64,000 nt of DNA from Candidatus Shapirobacteria bacterium UBA2283 (lineage in GTDB: Bacteria > Patescibacteriota > Microgenomatia > UBA12405), in NCBI GenBank assembly GCA_002345725.1, contig DDWP01000020.1, forward strand, positions 3,500 to 67,499, given 5' to 3'. The translations under genes and the position numbers were made by a program. Below, one piece after another: positions 50,642-59,820 of this stretch (positions within the stretch are counted from its first letter, which is position 1; each line of letters begins with the position of its first letter). The notes beneath the pieces are model-generated. The model had not been told where the DNA came from. It saw nothing but the letters and a program-made list of their open reading frames with translations, and searched no databases.

Positions 50642-50714
50642 GCGAGAGTAGCTCAATTGGTTGAGCATCTCCTTGCCAAGGAGAAGGTTGCGGGTTCGAG
50701 TCCCGTCTCTCGCT
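50642..50714 (+). tRNA. tRNA-Gly(GCC)
   Basis: GCGAGAG pairs with CTCTCGC; the anticodon loop TTGCCAA gives GCC with a five-pair stem CTCCT/AGGAG. CCA is not encoded. Confidence 0.95.
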
Positions 50715-50777
50715 CAAAATAATCCTCCTTTTGATATGTTTAGGGGGATTTTTGTTGGTATAATAGCCTTAGCTTAA

Positions 50778-50850
50778 GGCTGTTTAGCTCAGTTGGTAGA
50801 GCATCCCGTTTACATCGGGGCGGTCGGGAGTTCGAGTCTCTCAACAGCCA
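50778..50850 (+). tRNA. tRNA-Val(TAC)
   Basis: GGCTGTT pairs with AACAGCC; the anticodon loop TTTACAT gives TAC. The T-loop is TTCGAGT. CCA is not encoded. Confidence 0.94.
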
Positions 50851-50887
50851 CTTGGCTTGATATAATAAGCCTGTCCTTTGACAATCT

Positions 50888-50969
50888 GCCGTCGTGGTGA
50901 AATTGGTATACACGTACGCTTGAGGTGCGTATGCCGCAAGGTGTGGAGGTTCAAGTCCTCTCGACGGCA
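50888..50969 (+). tRNA. tRNA-Leu(GAG)
   Basis: GCCGTCG pairs with CGACGGC; the anticodon loop TTGAGGT gives GAG. A long variable arm is present. It is the only tRNA in the cluster followed by CCA (50970-50972). Confidence 0.95.
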
Positions 50970-51021
50970 CCAGTATCTACTGAACAGAAATTTTATTCAT
51001 AATAATGTTTTTGTTTATCTT

Positions 51022-51092
51022 TGCCCCGTCGTCTAATGGTAGGACAGCAGCCTTTGGAGCTGTTTATTGTGGTTCAAATCCATGCGGGGCAA
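51022..51092 (+). tRNA. tRNA-Gln(TTG)
   Basis: TGCCCCG pairs with CGGGGCA; the anticodon loop CTTTGGA gives TTG, with stem GCAGC/GCTGT. The T-loop TTCAAAT is typical. Confidence 0.92.
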
Positions 51093-51214
51093 CAAAATAG
51101 AACACTGAGGTTTTGATGATGAATAATAATTGGATATTTCCGATAGACTGTGCAGTTCGAAAGTCTTGTCCTTATTTTTGATTAGTTTTAGTTGTGTTGA
51201 GTTATAATTGAATA

Positions 51215-51814
51215 ATGACTCGATTTTCTAAATATAGGAATAGAATAATAGTGGTAATAATGTGCTTTTTGGTTGCTCCTTTTATTTATTGGTATTTTGG
51301 ACCTAGAGTTTGCTCTATTAGCCGTCTTGGAGTGCAGTTCTTGTGTTCTAGGGGTACAGTTATCCAATATTGGCCAAATATATTTGAAAATGAATTTGTT
51401 CTAGTAAATCCTTCCACAGCTATTATTGATGAGTATCAGAATTCTGATGAGAACATGTATAAGACTGGAGTGGTTATTTCTCGCTATCACCTTTTGGATG
51501 ACCAACTAAGTATAAAAACAGCAAGAGATTTGGTTGAATATGAATTGCTTCAGCAGACAATGGTGGAAAAGAATGGCCAACCGCCGGTTGTGCCTGGTTC
51601 AGGGAAGTTGTTGTTGAACGTATCTCCATCTTTGTCCCAATGGGATGGTGTGGTTGTTCAGGAAATTGTTGGTGGAGGTAACGTTTATATTAATGTTAAA
51701 GATGGTTATGTTTATAAGCTTCAAGTGAATCAAGGAAAATCTTTTTCAGATTTGGAACTGAATCAAATATTATCATCATTTAGATGGAGCATAAAAAATG
51801 AAAGAAAAGAATAA
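51215..51814 (+). CDS. Membrane-anchored hypothetical protein
   Basis: The 199-residue protein has one N-terminal membrane helix (IIVVIMCFLVAPFIYWYF) and an extracytoplasmic domain with two cysteines near 33 and 44 and a helix-strand pattern ending in SFSDLELNQILSSFRW. I do not recognise a family. It overlaps the next small membrane protein by 17 bases and probably forms an operon with it. No signal for secretion beyond the anchor is visible. Confidence 0.65.
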   Translation: MTRFSKYRNRIIVVIMCFLVAPFIYWYFGPRVCSISRLGVQFLCSRGTVIQYWPNIFENEFVLVNPSTAIIDEYQNSDENMYKTGVVISRYHLLDDQLSIKTARDLVEYELLQQTMVEKNGQPPVVPGSGKLLLNVSPSLSQWDGVVVQEIVGGGNVYINVKDGYVYKLQVNQGKSFSDLELNQILSSFRWSIKNERKE

Positions 51815-52121
51815 GATGAATAATCATCGTCTAGTTGCTGGAATTATCGGGTGTATTCCGATTGTGGGTGTGGTTGGTTTTTTTACTCTTCTTATGTCTG
51901 CTTTTTCGACTGATGCCCCAGGACAAGATAATAGCTCTGCTGTTGCGATTTTATTTAGTATTTATCTATCTTTGAGTGCAGTTTATGTTTTTGTTTTTGG
52001 AATATCACCTGAAATACTTTGGTCTAAAAGTCATAAGAATTGGGCACGATTGTTGTGGGTAATATCTTTACTTGTAAATTTGTGGTTAGTGTTATTTTTT
52101 AAAAATGGTTTTTATAATTGA
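51798..52121 (+). CDS. Small polytopic membrane protein
   Basis: The 107-residue product has three hydrophobic segments (VAGIIGCIPIVGVVGFFTLLMSAF, VAILFSIYLSLSAVYVFVFGI and LLWVISLLVNLWLVLFF). I do not recognise a family. It may start at residue 7 (51816). It follows an anchored protein with which it overlaps. Confidence 0.6.
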   Translation: MKEKNKMNNHRLVAGIIGCIPIVGVVGFFTLLMSAFSTDAPGQDNSSAVAILFSIYLSLSAVYVFVFGISPEILWSKSHKNWARLLWVISLLVNLWLVLFFKNGFYN

Positions 52122-52157
52122 TTTAATGTTTATGAAGAGACTGGAATAACATAGACT

Positions 52158-52490
52158 ATGTACGTAGTGTATATATTAAGAACTAATGGAAATACCTTAT
52201 ATACCGGACAGACAAATAATTTGGAAAAGAGACTGATACAACATCGAGAAGGTAAGGGTGCTAAGTATATGAGAAAGTTTAAGTATTTTATACTTGTTTA
52301 CACTGAAGAGGTTAGTTCTCTGTCGTTGGCGCTGAAGAGGGAGTGGGAGATAAAGAAGATGGTGAAGGTGAAGAAGGAGGATCTGGTAAGACAAGGGGCT
52401 GTGATTCGAGACGATCAAGGACAGTCCAGTCTATACTTTGATGGGCTAAATAGCCAGCGTAAGAAAGAAGTGTTAAAAAAACAAAAATAA
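52158..52490 (+). CDS. GIY-YIG domain protein, YhbQ/UPF0213-like
   Basis: The 110-residue protein begins with MYVVYILRTNGNTLYTGQTNNLEKRLIQHREGKG, with the GIY...YIG pattern as VYI...YTG and the catalytic arginine in LEKRL. A conserved helical part KREWEIKKM follows near 72-80. Members of this small family are predicted nucleases; their cellular role is unclear. The C-terminus is lysine-rich. It ends before a convergent solute-binding protein gene. Confidence 0.88.
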   Translation: MYVVYILRTNGNTLYTGQTNNLEKRLIQHREGKGAKYMRKFKYFILVYTEEVSSLSLALKREWEIKKMVKVKKEDLVRQGAVIRDDQGQSSLYFDGLNSQRKKEVLKKQK

Positions 52491-52530
52491 TTAGGTACCC
52501 AAAAAAATCTAATTTTTCAATAGTCATTGT

Positions 52531-53868
52531 TTATTTTAAACGAGAAATTGTATAAGTGGTAGGGAACTCTAAGAAAACAACCGGTGATTCTTCTAGTAAG
52601 AACCTTTGGAAATCATAATATATATTTTTTCGTTCTTGTTGATCAAATGATAATCTACCATCTTCAAGTAACTTATCTATTCTGGAGTTGTCGAAGTGGG
52701 TTATGTTGGTATTTTTTTGAGTTGAATGCCAGAAAATGTATTGGTCAGGGTCGACTGGTATCTGTCCAAATGCAAGTATCGTTTGATAATCTAGAAGGTT
52801 GGCTTGTTGATGTCGAAGCGTAATTTTGACGGAGATGTTGAATGTTTCTGACCAGCTTTTTTTTATTTCTTCTGCCATCCCCATTAATTGTCTGTCGGCA
52901 ACCATTAACTCTAGTTGTTCGATTTCGTTTTTTTCAAACAACTCTTTTGCTCGAGTGACGTTAAATCTGTATTCTTTTACTTGGGGATTATATGCCCAAG
53001 AGTTGGGTGATATTGGACTTAGACACCTGGTGTTTTTGTCGGTAGTTTTAGGAGTGGCGTAAGCGATGGCTTGTCGTAGCTGCTTATTGTCTATCTTATC
53101 TGTATTTATAAATAAAGCAATGTATTGGTCGGTTGGGATCGAAGATGATAACTTGGTGTTTGGCCATTTTGAGAGTTCCTCGTTTAGTTGGTCGGTAGAA
53201 ATCTGGTGCACTTCACCTAACTTAAAGGCATTAATTAAATCGGTAGAATTGTTATAAAAATAATAAGTTAATCGGTCTTCCTTGGTGTCGATCGGTACGA
53301 GACTCAGAATTTTAATGTACCCATCTCGGTAGCTAATTTTGTCTACTTTGTATGACCCGAGACCGACATTTGTTTTTTTAAAAAATATGGGTTCATTAAG
53401 TTTTGATAGTAAGGGTGAAAAAACTTCAGGTGCTTTTATTTCTAATTGATGGGGGGAGATGGCTTTAGAGGTAGTCCCGGGGATATTGATCTCTATATCG
53501 TCTGCCTCCAGTTCTTTCTGATTGTGCCACAATATTCCTTTCTTAAGAGTGAACAAATAAGTCTTGTTATCATCTTTCATTTCTAGACTATCAACAATGG
53601 GAGAGATACTAGATCTTTCGTTTTCAGAGGTAATAGACAGGCCATAGCTAATTTTGTGGCTAATGTCTTCAGGTAGTGTTTGAATGGTATAAAGACCTTC
53701 AATGCCAATTTTTTGTGTCCTTGGTTGAATTATTGAGTAAATTTCGGACAGATTTTGTCTTTGGGTAAATATAATCGACCCAAATAGAATTCCACCAATA
53801 ATGGCAAAGGCGTAGCTTTTTAGATAGTGAAAACTGTATTCGAGAAAGAAACGAATTTTCTTGGGCAA
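52531..53868 (-). CDS. Extracellular solute-binding protein, family 5-like
   Basis: The 445-residue protein has an N-terminal membrane helix (AFAIIGGILFGSIIF) rather than a lipobox and then the SBP_bac_5 fold pattern, including YLFTLKKGILWHNQKELEADDIE near 112-134, TDQYIALFINTDKIDNKQLRQAIAYA near 247-272 and ARELFEKN. Family members bind oligopeptides or other solutes for an ABC importer. No permease or ATPase gene is adjacent, so its partner is unknown. It lies next to secG. Confidence 0.85.
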   Translation of the reverse strand: MPKKIRFFLEYSFHYLKSYAFAIIGGILFGSIIFTQRQNLSEIYSIIQPRTQKIGIEGLYTIQTLPEDISHKISYGLSITSENERSSISPIVDSLEMKDDNKTYLFTLKKGILWHNQKELEADDIEINIPGTTSKAISPHQLEIKAPEVFSPLLSKLNEPIFFKKTNVGLGSYKVDKISYRDGYIKILSLVPIDTKEDRLTYYFYNNSTDLINAFKLGEVHQISTDQLNEELSKWPNTKLSSSIPTDQYIALFINTDKIDNKQLRQAIAYATPKTTDKNTRCLSPISPNSWAYNPQVKEYRFNVTRAKELFEKNEIEQLELMVADRQLMGMAEEIKKSWSETFNISVKITLRHQQANLLDYQTILAFGQIPVDPDQYIFWHSTQKNTNITHFDNSRIDKLLEDGRLSFDQQERKNIYYDFQRFLLEESPVVFLEFPTTYTISRLK

Positions 53869-53878
53869 GATGGTAGTT

Positions 53879-54088
53879 TTAAATAGTAGTTTGAATTATT
53901 GATGAGACTAGGAACAATATTAAGATAATTATAGTTATGTAAAACATAATTTTTTCCCAACCTCTTTTTTGAAAAGAGACGGAAGACATAATGTTTCCCC
54001 TGGAGTTGTCGTCACTAGCTTGTAAGAATATTAAAACACTTAAGCTGACAGAGAGTATGATTTGGAAAATGGTGAGAGCTGTTTTCAT
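53879..54088 (-). CDS. secG: Protein translocase subunit SecG
   Basis: The 69-residue protein has two membrane segments (TIFQIILSVSLSVLIFLQAS and IMFYITIIILILFLVSSII) joined by a short polar loop with SRGN and GWEKI, typical of SecG. It assists SecYE-SecA translocation. Its start overlaps the end of the upstream membrane protein gene by four bases, and it ends ten bases before the solute-binding protein gene. Confidence 0.85.
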   Translation of the reverse strand: MKTALTIFQIILSVSLSVLIFLQASDDNSRGNIMSSVSFQKRGWEKIMFYITIIILILFLVSSIIQTTI

Positions 54089-54504
54089 TTTTTTTCTTTT
54101 TTAGGTTTAATAATTGATTGAAAAAAGTATAGTAGGAAATTGGTAGAAGCGGAACTGATTACATACGTCCAGAATCCATAGAAACTAAGTTCTGGTATTG
54201 AAAACCCTTGCCAACTGGTGGCTGGTAAGTGGATATTTTTGACAACAAAATCTGATAATAGAAAAACAGATAAATAGAATCCGACAGTATTAATAACTAT
54301 CCTGAAAAAACCGAGGGTTAAGATGTTAATCGGAATTAGGAGGAGTTTGATAATGGGTTTAAGTAGGAGTTCAAACAGGGTTAGTACAAAAGCAACTTTA
54401 ACAATAGTCCAGACACCATTTTCAAAAGTTAAATTTTGCCAAAATTGGTTTTGGAGAGATAAGGCAAATGATATTAATAAGATAAATTTAAGAATTTTTT
54501 TCAT
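54085..54504 (-). CDS. Four-helix membrane protein, phage holin family 4-like
   Basis: From the ATG at 54504 the protein has 139 residues and about four membrane segments. FELLLKPIIKLLLIPINILTLGFFRIVIN resembles the conserved core of the Phage_holin_4_2/DUF-type family that is widespread in chromosomes. The start overlaps the transglutaminase gene stop (ATGA) and the end overlaps secG. It is a housekeeping membrane protein of unknown function, probably not a lysis protein. Confidence 0.7.
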   Translation of the reverse strand: MKKILKFILLISFALSLQNQFWQNLTFENGVWTIVKVAFVLTLFELLLKPIIKLLLIPINILTLGFFRIVINTVGFYLSVFLLSDFVVKNIHLPATSWQGFSIPELSFYGFWTYVISSASTNFLLYFFQSIIKPKKEKK

Positions 54505-56231
54505 GTTTTTTTGATATTTACTGTTAGTATTATACCGCTTATGCAAAGTAAGAGTATGGTTGTGCCGACAAAAATACTCAGATTAAGATAATGATTTTTG
54601 TTTTCCAGGGTGAACTCCGTGTAAGGAACGGAACCTTCTGAAGTAAGATAGATTTTTTTTGAAGACGGTAGAATTGACTGTAAGAATGATTGCTTGGGTA
54701 TTTCTGTTTCAGTTGAACCGAAGGGTGGTAGCTGGATAACTGGTGACTGCCAACTGTTATCTTTGAGTTTTAGGGTGAAGTTATCGAGGCTGGTGGAATT
54801 TTGGTTATAAATATTTAAGGTCTGACCGTTTAATTTTATTTTAGGAGGTACAATTTCAGATGTTAGATTTTTTGTGGCAAAATCTATAAAAACGGATTTG
54901 TTTGAATTACCATTTTTGTATGAGCCTGGTGGTGGTGGCAATTGGCTGTTTAAACCATGGATGACAAAGGTGACGTGGTTTAAGTCAAGCTCATTAAAGT
55001 AATCAATACCATTGGTAGTTTTTTCCCAAGTTGGGTCAATTGGTATCCATTGTTGAGTTTTGTTGTCGTAGTATTCTGGCCATGCATGCAAAACGTCAGA
55101 GTTTTGGTTAATAGGTTTTATTTTTAAGTCGTTGCTGTAGGCAAAACCCTCGATTTCTCGAGCAGGTATACCTTTGTTTCTGGCTAGTGTTATAAAAAGA
55201 TCTGTGAACTCGGTACAGAGTGAGCTCGATGGATTGTCTAGTGCACCAAGGGCGCCAACTCTCTTGGCATAGTTAATCCTGTTGTAGTCGTACTCTAAGT
55301 GATTTATGACGTAATTGTGAATGTCTTTGGGTCCAGACAAGCTTTGGCTGATAGAAGTTATCTTGGGGTGGTTCACGGGCCAGTAGGTTTGGTCAATTAA
55401 ATATTCGGCAGGGTTTATGGAGTGCTGTCTTTTTATCGGTAAGTGAGTTTTTACCTGACCAGTGGCGGTAACGTCAATTTTTTCACCTGGGCTTAGGTTA
55501 TAAGTGGCCAGCCAATTACCGTCCCCGTCGATAATGACGTTTTGTGGTGCTGGCTCGATATTTCTATAAGTGACACTTTGGTTGTCTGTATTTGGTGGTA
55601 TAGGAATTTGTCGAATAATTACCTTTGAGGTGTCGTTACCTAAATGGTAGTGTAGCTTGAAATCGAATAGTTGATGATCACCAAAAATTAAAAGTATTTT
55701 TTTTTCAAGTTGAGTTTGGTCAAATTTTATTTGAGTAGACTGGTTAAGTTGGTGTGTGCTATTGACTGGTGTTGAAGAAAAAGACAGATTGCCGAAATAA
55801 GAAGGTACCTCAACTGTTACTTGGATGATACTGTCGTTAAATGAATGTTTGTAAACTGGGAGCTGGACTTCCCAAGTATTACCCTTTTTCTTGGCAAATT
55901 CTGAAATGGTATATGTAAGGAAAAACTGGTTTGTCTGGTCTTTACCTATTATGGGTTTGTCAAACTTAACTAAAATTTTACTTAGGTTTTCTGCAGAAGA
56001 AGTAAGTTGTCCGCCAGCGATATTGTCTATCTTTGATCCGGATATGCTGAATTCATATTCTTTGGCGTATATTTGCGAAATGTTGTTTGTTAGATTGATT
56101 TCTTGTTTAACGCTGGCATTTCCACTTTGGTCAACAAGATAATGAACTTTTTGATTAACTCTAAATTCTTCGAGTGCTCTTGCGGGAGAGATAAAGAGAA
56201 GGAATAAAGTTAAGAAAAAGAAAATAAACAT
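54501..56231 (-). CDS. Secreted transglutaminase-like protein with C-terminal anchor
   Basis: The 576-residue protein has a signal peptide (FIFFFLTLFLLFISPARA), an N-terminal beta-rich region of about 230 residues, a transglutaminase-like domain at about 290-420 and a C-terminal membrane helix (LSIFVGTTILLLCISGIILTV). The catalytic triad can be seen as SSLCTEFTDLF near 336 (Cys), DVLHAWPEYY near 379 (His) and WIPIDPTW near 396 (Asp). It may act on proteins at the cell surface. It shares its upstream region with lexA, which runs the other way. Confidence 0.85.
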   Translation of the reverse strand: MFIFFFLTLFLLFISPARALEEFRVNQKVHYLVDQSGNASVKQEINLTNNISQIYAKEYEFSISGSKIDNIAGGQLTSSAENLSKILVKFDKPIIGKDQTNQFFLTYTISEFAKKKGNTWEVQLPVYKHSFNDSIIQVTVEVPSYFGNLSFSSTPVNSTHQLNQSTQIKFDQTQLEKKILLIFGDHQLFDFKLHYHLGNDTSKVIIRQIPIPPNTDNQSVTYRNIEPAPQNVIIDGDGNWLATYNLSPGEKIDVTATGQVKTHLPIKRQHSINPAEYLIDQTYWPVNHPKITSISQSLSGPKDIHNYVINHLEYDYNRINYAKRVGALGALDNPSSSLCTEFTDLFITLARNKGIPAREIEGFAYSNDLKIKPINQNSDVLHAWPEYYDNKTQQWIPIDPTWEKTTNGIDYFNELDLNHVTFVIHGLNSQLPPPPGSYKNGNSNKSVFIDFATKNLTSEIVPPKIKLNGQTLNIYNQNSTSLDNFTLKLKDNSWQSPVIQLPPFGSTETEIPKQSFLQSILPSSKKIYLTSEGSVPYTEFTLENKNHYLNLSIFVGTTILLLCISGIILTVNIKKT

Positions 56232-56283
56232 GATAGTACTACTATATCAAATAGACAAATATCTTGACTTCGGGTATTGTTCG

Positions 56284-56304
56284 TGTCATGCTACTAACAT
56301 GACA
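56284..56304. promoter_or_regulatory. Inverted repeat over the lexA start codon
   Basis: TGTCATG-N7-CATGACA is a perfect 7-bp inverted repeat whose right arm contains the ATG at 56299. It is a likely autoregulatory LexA operator. A TTGACT lies about 20 bases upstream. Confidence 0.6.
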
Positions 56305-56919
56305 GCAACTTTATATAAACGACAAAAGCAGATACTTGAATATATTAATAATAATATTGATAAATTTGGATGTGCTCCGACATTAACTGAGATTGCTTCT
56401 CATTTGGGATTGTCGTCTCTGGCAACTGTGCATGAACACTTGGGGGTATTGGAGAAAAAAGGTTTGATAAGACGTTATCGAGGTGCAGTGAGGGGTATCG
56501 AAGTGTTGGGGCAGAAAATAAAAAGTAAGGTGTCTCAACTTGTAGAGTTGCCGGTATTAGGTTTTATTGCTTGCGGAGCTCCTTTGGAGCCATATACTGA
56601 TCCAAATGCAACTTTGGCGGTTAATTCTAGTTTTGTTAAAGAGGGTGATGATTCTTATGTTCTACAAGCAAAGGGTGATTCGATGATGGACGACGGTATT
56701 TTGAGCGGTGACTATCTAGTTATTAAAAAACAAAAAAGTGCTAATAATGGAGATATCGTGGTAGCAGTGTTGTCAAATGGGTTTGCTACTTTAAAGAGAT
56801 TTTATCGAGAAGCAGATAGAGTCAGGTTGCAGCCAGCCAATTCAACGATGTCCCCTATTTATGTTAAAAACGTAGAGATACAGGGTAAGGTTGTGGCGGT
56901 TATTAGACAATTTAATTAA
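56299..56919 (+). CDS. lexA: LexA repressor
   Basis: From the ATG at 56299 the protein has 206 residues. It has an N-terminal winged helix (YKRQKQILEYINNNIDKFGCAPTLTEIASHLGLSSLATVHEHLGVLEKKGLI), the cleavage site alanine-glycine region as GFIACGAPLEP near 92-101 (Cys-Gly in the usual Ala-Gly position), the catalytic serine near 127 in GDSMMDD and lysine near 166 in ATLKRF. It represses DNA damage genes until RecA stimulates self-cleavage. It begins nine bases before rsmI ends its upstream spacing. Confidence 0.93.
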   Translation: MTATLYKRQKQILEYINNNIDKFGCAPTLTEIASHLGLSSLATVHEHLGVLEKKGLIRRYRGAVRGIEVLGQKIKSKVSQLVELPVLGFIACGAPLEPYTDPNATLAVNSSFVKEGDDSYVLQAKGDSMMDDGILSGDYLVIKKQKSANNGDIVVAVLSNGFATLKRFYREADRVRLQPANSTMSPIYVKNVEIQGKVVAVIRQFN

Positions 56920-56927
56920 AAACTAGA

Positions 56928-57557
56928 ATGTTGTATATAATTGCGACACCTATTGGAAATTTGAAAGATATTACTTTGAGGGCAGTGGAAACATTGGAGC
57001 AGATTGATGTGTTGTTGTGTGAGGACACTAGAAAGACTGGTTTGTTGTTGCAGAATTTGAAGATTGGTAACAAGCCAAAGTTATTGTCTTTTTATGATGA
57101 GGTTGAACAACAAAAAATACCTCAGATTATAGAAATGTTAAAAGAAGGGTTGGAAATTGGGCTGGTGACAGATGCAGGTACCCCTTTGATTTCAGATCCT
57201 GGATGGCTTCTAGTCAAAAAGTGCCAAGAACTAGGTTTAAGTTACACGGCTTTGCCTGGAGCTTGTGCTGTGGTTAATGCTGCTGTTTTGTCTGGGTTAC
57301 CAATACAGAGGTTCTGTTTTCTTGGCTTTATGCCAAAGAAAGAAGGTGATATTAGAAAAGTCTTGGAAAAATACAAAGGTTTTGATGGTGCAAAAATAAT
57401 TTACGAATCCCCTCTTCGAACTGAGAAAACTGTCAAAATAGTACAAGAAATGGGTGGAGAAGTTCGAATAATTCGAGAAATGACAAAAAAATTTGAAGAG
57501 GTAAAGACGAATCTTGATGGTGATACTAGAGGTGAGGTGGTGATTGTTTTTACTTAG
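56928..57557 (+). CDS. rsmI: 16S rRNA 2'-O-ribose methyltransferase RsmI
   Basis: The 209-residue protein has the RsmI signatures: YIIATPIGNLKDITLRA at the start, EDTRKTGLL near 33, LVTDAGTPLISDPG near 82-95, PGACAVVNA near 109 and the C-terminal EMTKKFEE segment near 183. It methylates C1402 of 16S rRNA. It starts eight bases after lexA. It is shorter than the E. coli protein (about 286 residues) because the C-terminal domain is missing, as is common in small genomes. Confidence 0.93.
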   Translation: MLYIIATPIGNLKDITLRAVETLEQIDVLLCEDTRKTGLLLQNLKIGNKPKLLSFYDEVEQQKIPQIIEMLKEGLEIGLVTDAGTPLISDPGWLLVKKCQELGLSYTALPGACAVVNAAVLSGLPIQRFCFLGFMPKKEGDIRKVLEKYKGFDGAKIIYESPLRTEKTVKIVQEMGGEVRIIREMTKKFEEVKTNLDGDTRGEVVIVFT

Positions 57558-59820
57558 ATACCTTCCTTTTTTCTGCCCAGGAGACAACTTCCCGAGTTCG
57601 ATCGATAGCATCGGGACTAACAGATATACTGGTGACTCCCCAACGAACAAGTTTTTCGACAAGGTCAGGATGATTGCTGGGTGCTTGTCCGCAAATTGAA
57701 GAAGTTATTCCACGCTTTTTTGCCTTAGTAACGGCTCTTTTAAGACTCCAAAGTACTGCTGGATCCATTTCGTTGAAATCTTTAGCTACTTCACCATTGT
57801 CACGATCTAGGCCAAGCGTGAGCATGGTTAAGTCGTTGCTGCCGATACTGATACCATCAATTCCGACATCAATGAATTTATCGAGCAGGATAACGTTGCT
57901 GGGAATCTCGACCATCATAAATAATTTGAAGGTAGGTGATCGGAGTAGCCCATGGTCAGTGATGATTTGTTTCACCCGGGCCATTTCTTGCGGTGTTCTG
58001 ACAAAAGGAATCATTAACCAGAGGTTTTTTAAATTAAATTTGTTACGAACCATTTTGATAGCCTCAAGTTCCATACTAAAAACATCTGGAGAGTTGATAT
58101 AACGTGTAGCACCGCGAAAACCTAGAAGTGGATTTGGTTCTTCAGGCTCATAGAGTTTGCCCCATTTCAGAAAGCGATACTCGTTTGTTTTGAAGTCAGT
58201 GGCCCGGTAAATTACTGGACGGGGGTTGAAGTTTTTACAAAACTGAGATAGTCCGAGTGCTAGTTTTTCTATATATTCTTTTTGTTTACCGTCAGCAATC
58301 ATTTTTTTTGGGTGGATGCCGATATTAGCAATCATAAATTCGGCTCGGAGGAGACCGACACCGTCGACATGACGCTTACTGACGGTCTTTGCTAGTTCTG
58401 GCTCGCCAAGGTTGACATATATTTTAGTAGCAGTCTTGGTTGGAGTTTTAGAGCCGTGGTGTTTTGGAACGTTAGTGGAAGGGAGGCTTGACATAACGTT
58501 TCCGTGCCAGATTTCTCCGGTAGTACCATTTATGGTGACGACTTCTCCTTCTTTAAAATTCTTGGTGGCAGTCTTAGCCCCAACAACACAAGGAACACCT
58601 AATTCGCGACTAACGATAGCAGCATGGGAGGTCTGTCCGCCTTTATCGGTGATTATGCCATTAACACGTTTCATAGCAGGGACAAAGTCTGGTGATGTCA
58701 TTGAAGTGACAAGGATGTGTCCTTTTTTAACTTTGTTAATTTCTTTGGGGGATTTAATGAGAACAGCTATACCTGTGGCTGTACCTGGACTGGCGGGCTC
58801 TCCTTTAAGGTCTGCCTCTTTGCTGATGTCTACTTGTTTGTCAATTGTTTTTTGATTGCTGGTGATGGTGGTGATTGGTCGGGTCTGGACAATATAAAGT
58901 TGATCTTTGTAAATAGCAAATTCTATGTCTTGTGGTTTGCCGTAATGATTGTGGAGTTTTTGACCTATTTTGGCAATTTTTTTGGCCATTTCGTCACTAA
59001 TCTTAGCTTTTTTTTGCTTGGATTTAGGGACTGAAACCTCTCTTGTTTCTTGGTTTGATTTTACTAATTGAACATCTTGAGTTACGTGATTTTTAGAGAT
59101 GATGCTCCAATTGCTTTTATCGAGAATTATCTGGTCAGGGGTCACTTGGCCTTGGACAATATATTCCCCGAGCCCCCAAATTGTCTCGACAATTATTTCA
59201 TTTTTGTTGTTGTTTACTGGATTGACTGTAAACATTATTCCGGATACTTCGCTTTGAATTTGTTTTTGAACTGGGACGGCTACGCCAACTTTAAAATGGT
59301 TGTATCTTTTCTTAACTCGATAAAATATTGAACGAGGGGTAAATAGGCTGGCCCAACAATCTCTAACTCTTTGAACAACGTTTGCTTCACCGATGACGTT
59401 AAGAAAGGTTTCTTGTTGTCCAGCAAAGGAGGCATCGGCGGAATCTTCGGCAGTAGCAGATGAACGGACAGCTACTGGCATGTCTTGTAAACTGGCAAAA
59501 CCAGAGAGTTTTTTATAGCCTTTCATAATATCGATGGCAATATCGTTGGGCATTGGGCTAGTTTTAATAAGTTGTTTTATTTTGCGTGAAGCGGCAAGTA
59601 GTTGATCTGGCTGATCAACGTCGGTGGTTTCGAGTATGTCACTGATTTTTGGTTTTAGATTGTTTTCTTTGACGAAACGAAAATACGAGTTAGAAGTAAC
59701 CACAAAGCCGTTGGGTACCGGAATACCCAGATTGTACATTTCTCCTAGATTTGCTCCTTTCCCCCCGACGAGAGGAACATCTTCAAAACTAATTTCTTTG
59801 AACCATAAGATGTTTGTCAT
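57550..59820 (-). CDS. ppsA: Phosphoenolpyruvate synthase
   Basis: The 756-residue enzyme has the ATP-grasp domain (LVGGKGANLGEMYNLGIPVPNGFVVT at the start, AVRSSATAED near 118), the phosphohistidine domain GGQTSHAAIVSRELGVPCVVG near 397 with the catalytic histidine, and the PEP-utilising C-terminal barrel with GISIGSNDLTMLTLGLDRDN near 670 and a reactive cysteine in SSICGQAP near 725. It converts pyruvate and ATP to PEP, AMP and phosphate. In such genomes it is often the main link between pyruvate and the upper pathway. It overlaps the convergent rsmI by eight bases. Confidence 0.96.
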   Translation of the reverse strand: MTNILWFKEISFEDVPLVGGKGANLGEMYNLGIPVPNGFVVTSNSYFRFVKENNLKPKISDILETTDVDQPDQLLAASRKIKQLIKTSPMPNDIAIDIMKGYKKLSGFASLQDMPVAVRSSATAEDSADASFAGQQETFLNVIGEANVVQRVRDCWASLFTPRSIFYRVKKRYNHFKVGVAVPVQKQIQSEVSGIMFTVNPVNNNKNEIIVETIWGLGEYIVQGQVTPDQIILDKSNWSIISKNHVTQDVQLVKSNQETREVSVPKSKQKKAKISDEMAKKIAKIGQKLHNHYGKPQDIEFAIYKDQLYIVQTRPITTITSNQKTIDKQVDISKEADLKGEPASPGTATGIAVLIKSPKEINKVKKGHILVTSMTSPDFVPAMKRVNGIITDKGGQTSHAAIVSRELGVPCVVGAKTATKNFKEGEVVTINGTTGEIWHGNVMSSLPSTNVPKHHGSKTPTKTATKIYVNLGEPELAKTVSKRHVDGVGLLRAEFMIANIGIHPKKMIADGKQKEYIEKLALGLSQFCKNFNPRPVIYRATDFKTNEYRFLKWGKLYEPEEPNPLLGFRGATRYINSPDVFSMELEAIKMVRNKFNLKNLWLMIPFVRTPQEMARVKQIITDHGLLRSPTFKLFMMVEIPSNVILLDKFIDVGIDGISIGSNDLTMLTLGLDRDNGEVAKDFNEMDPAVLWSLKRAVTKAKKRGITSSICGQAPSNHPDLVEKLVRWGVTSISVSPDAIDRTREVVSWAEKRKVSK

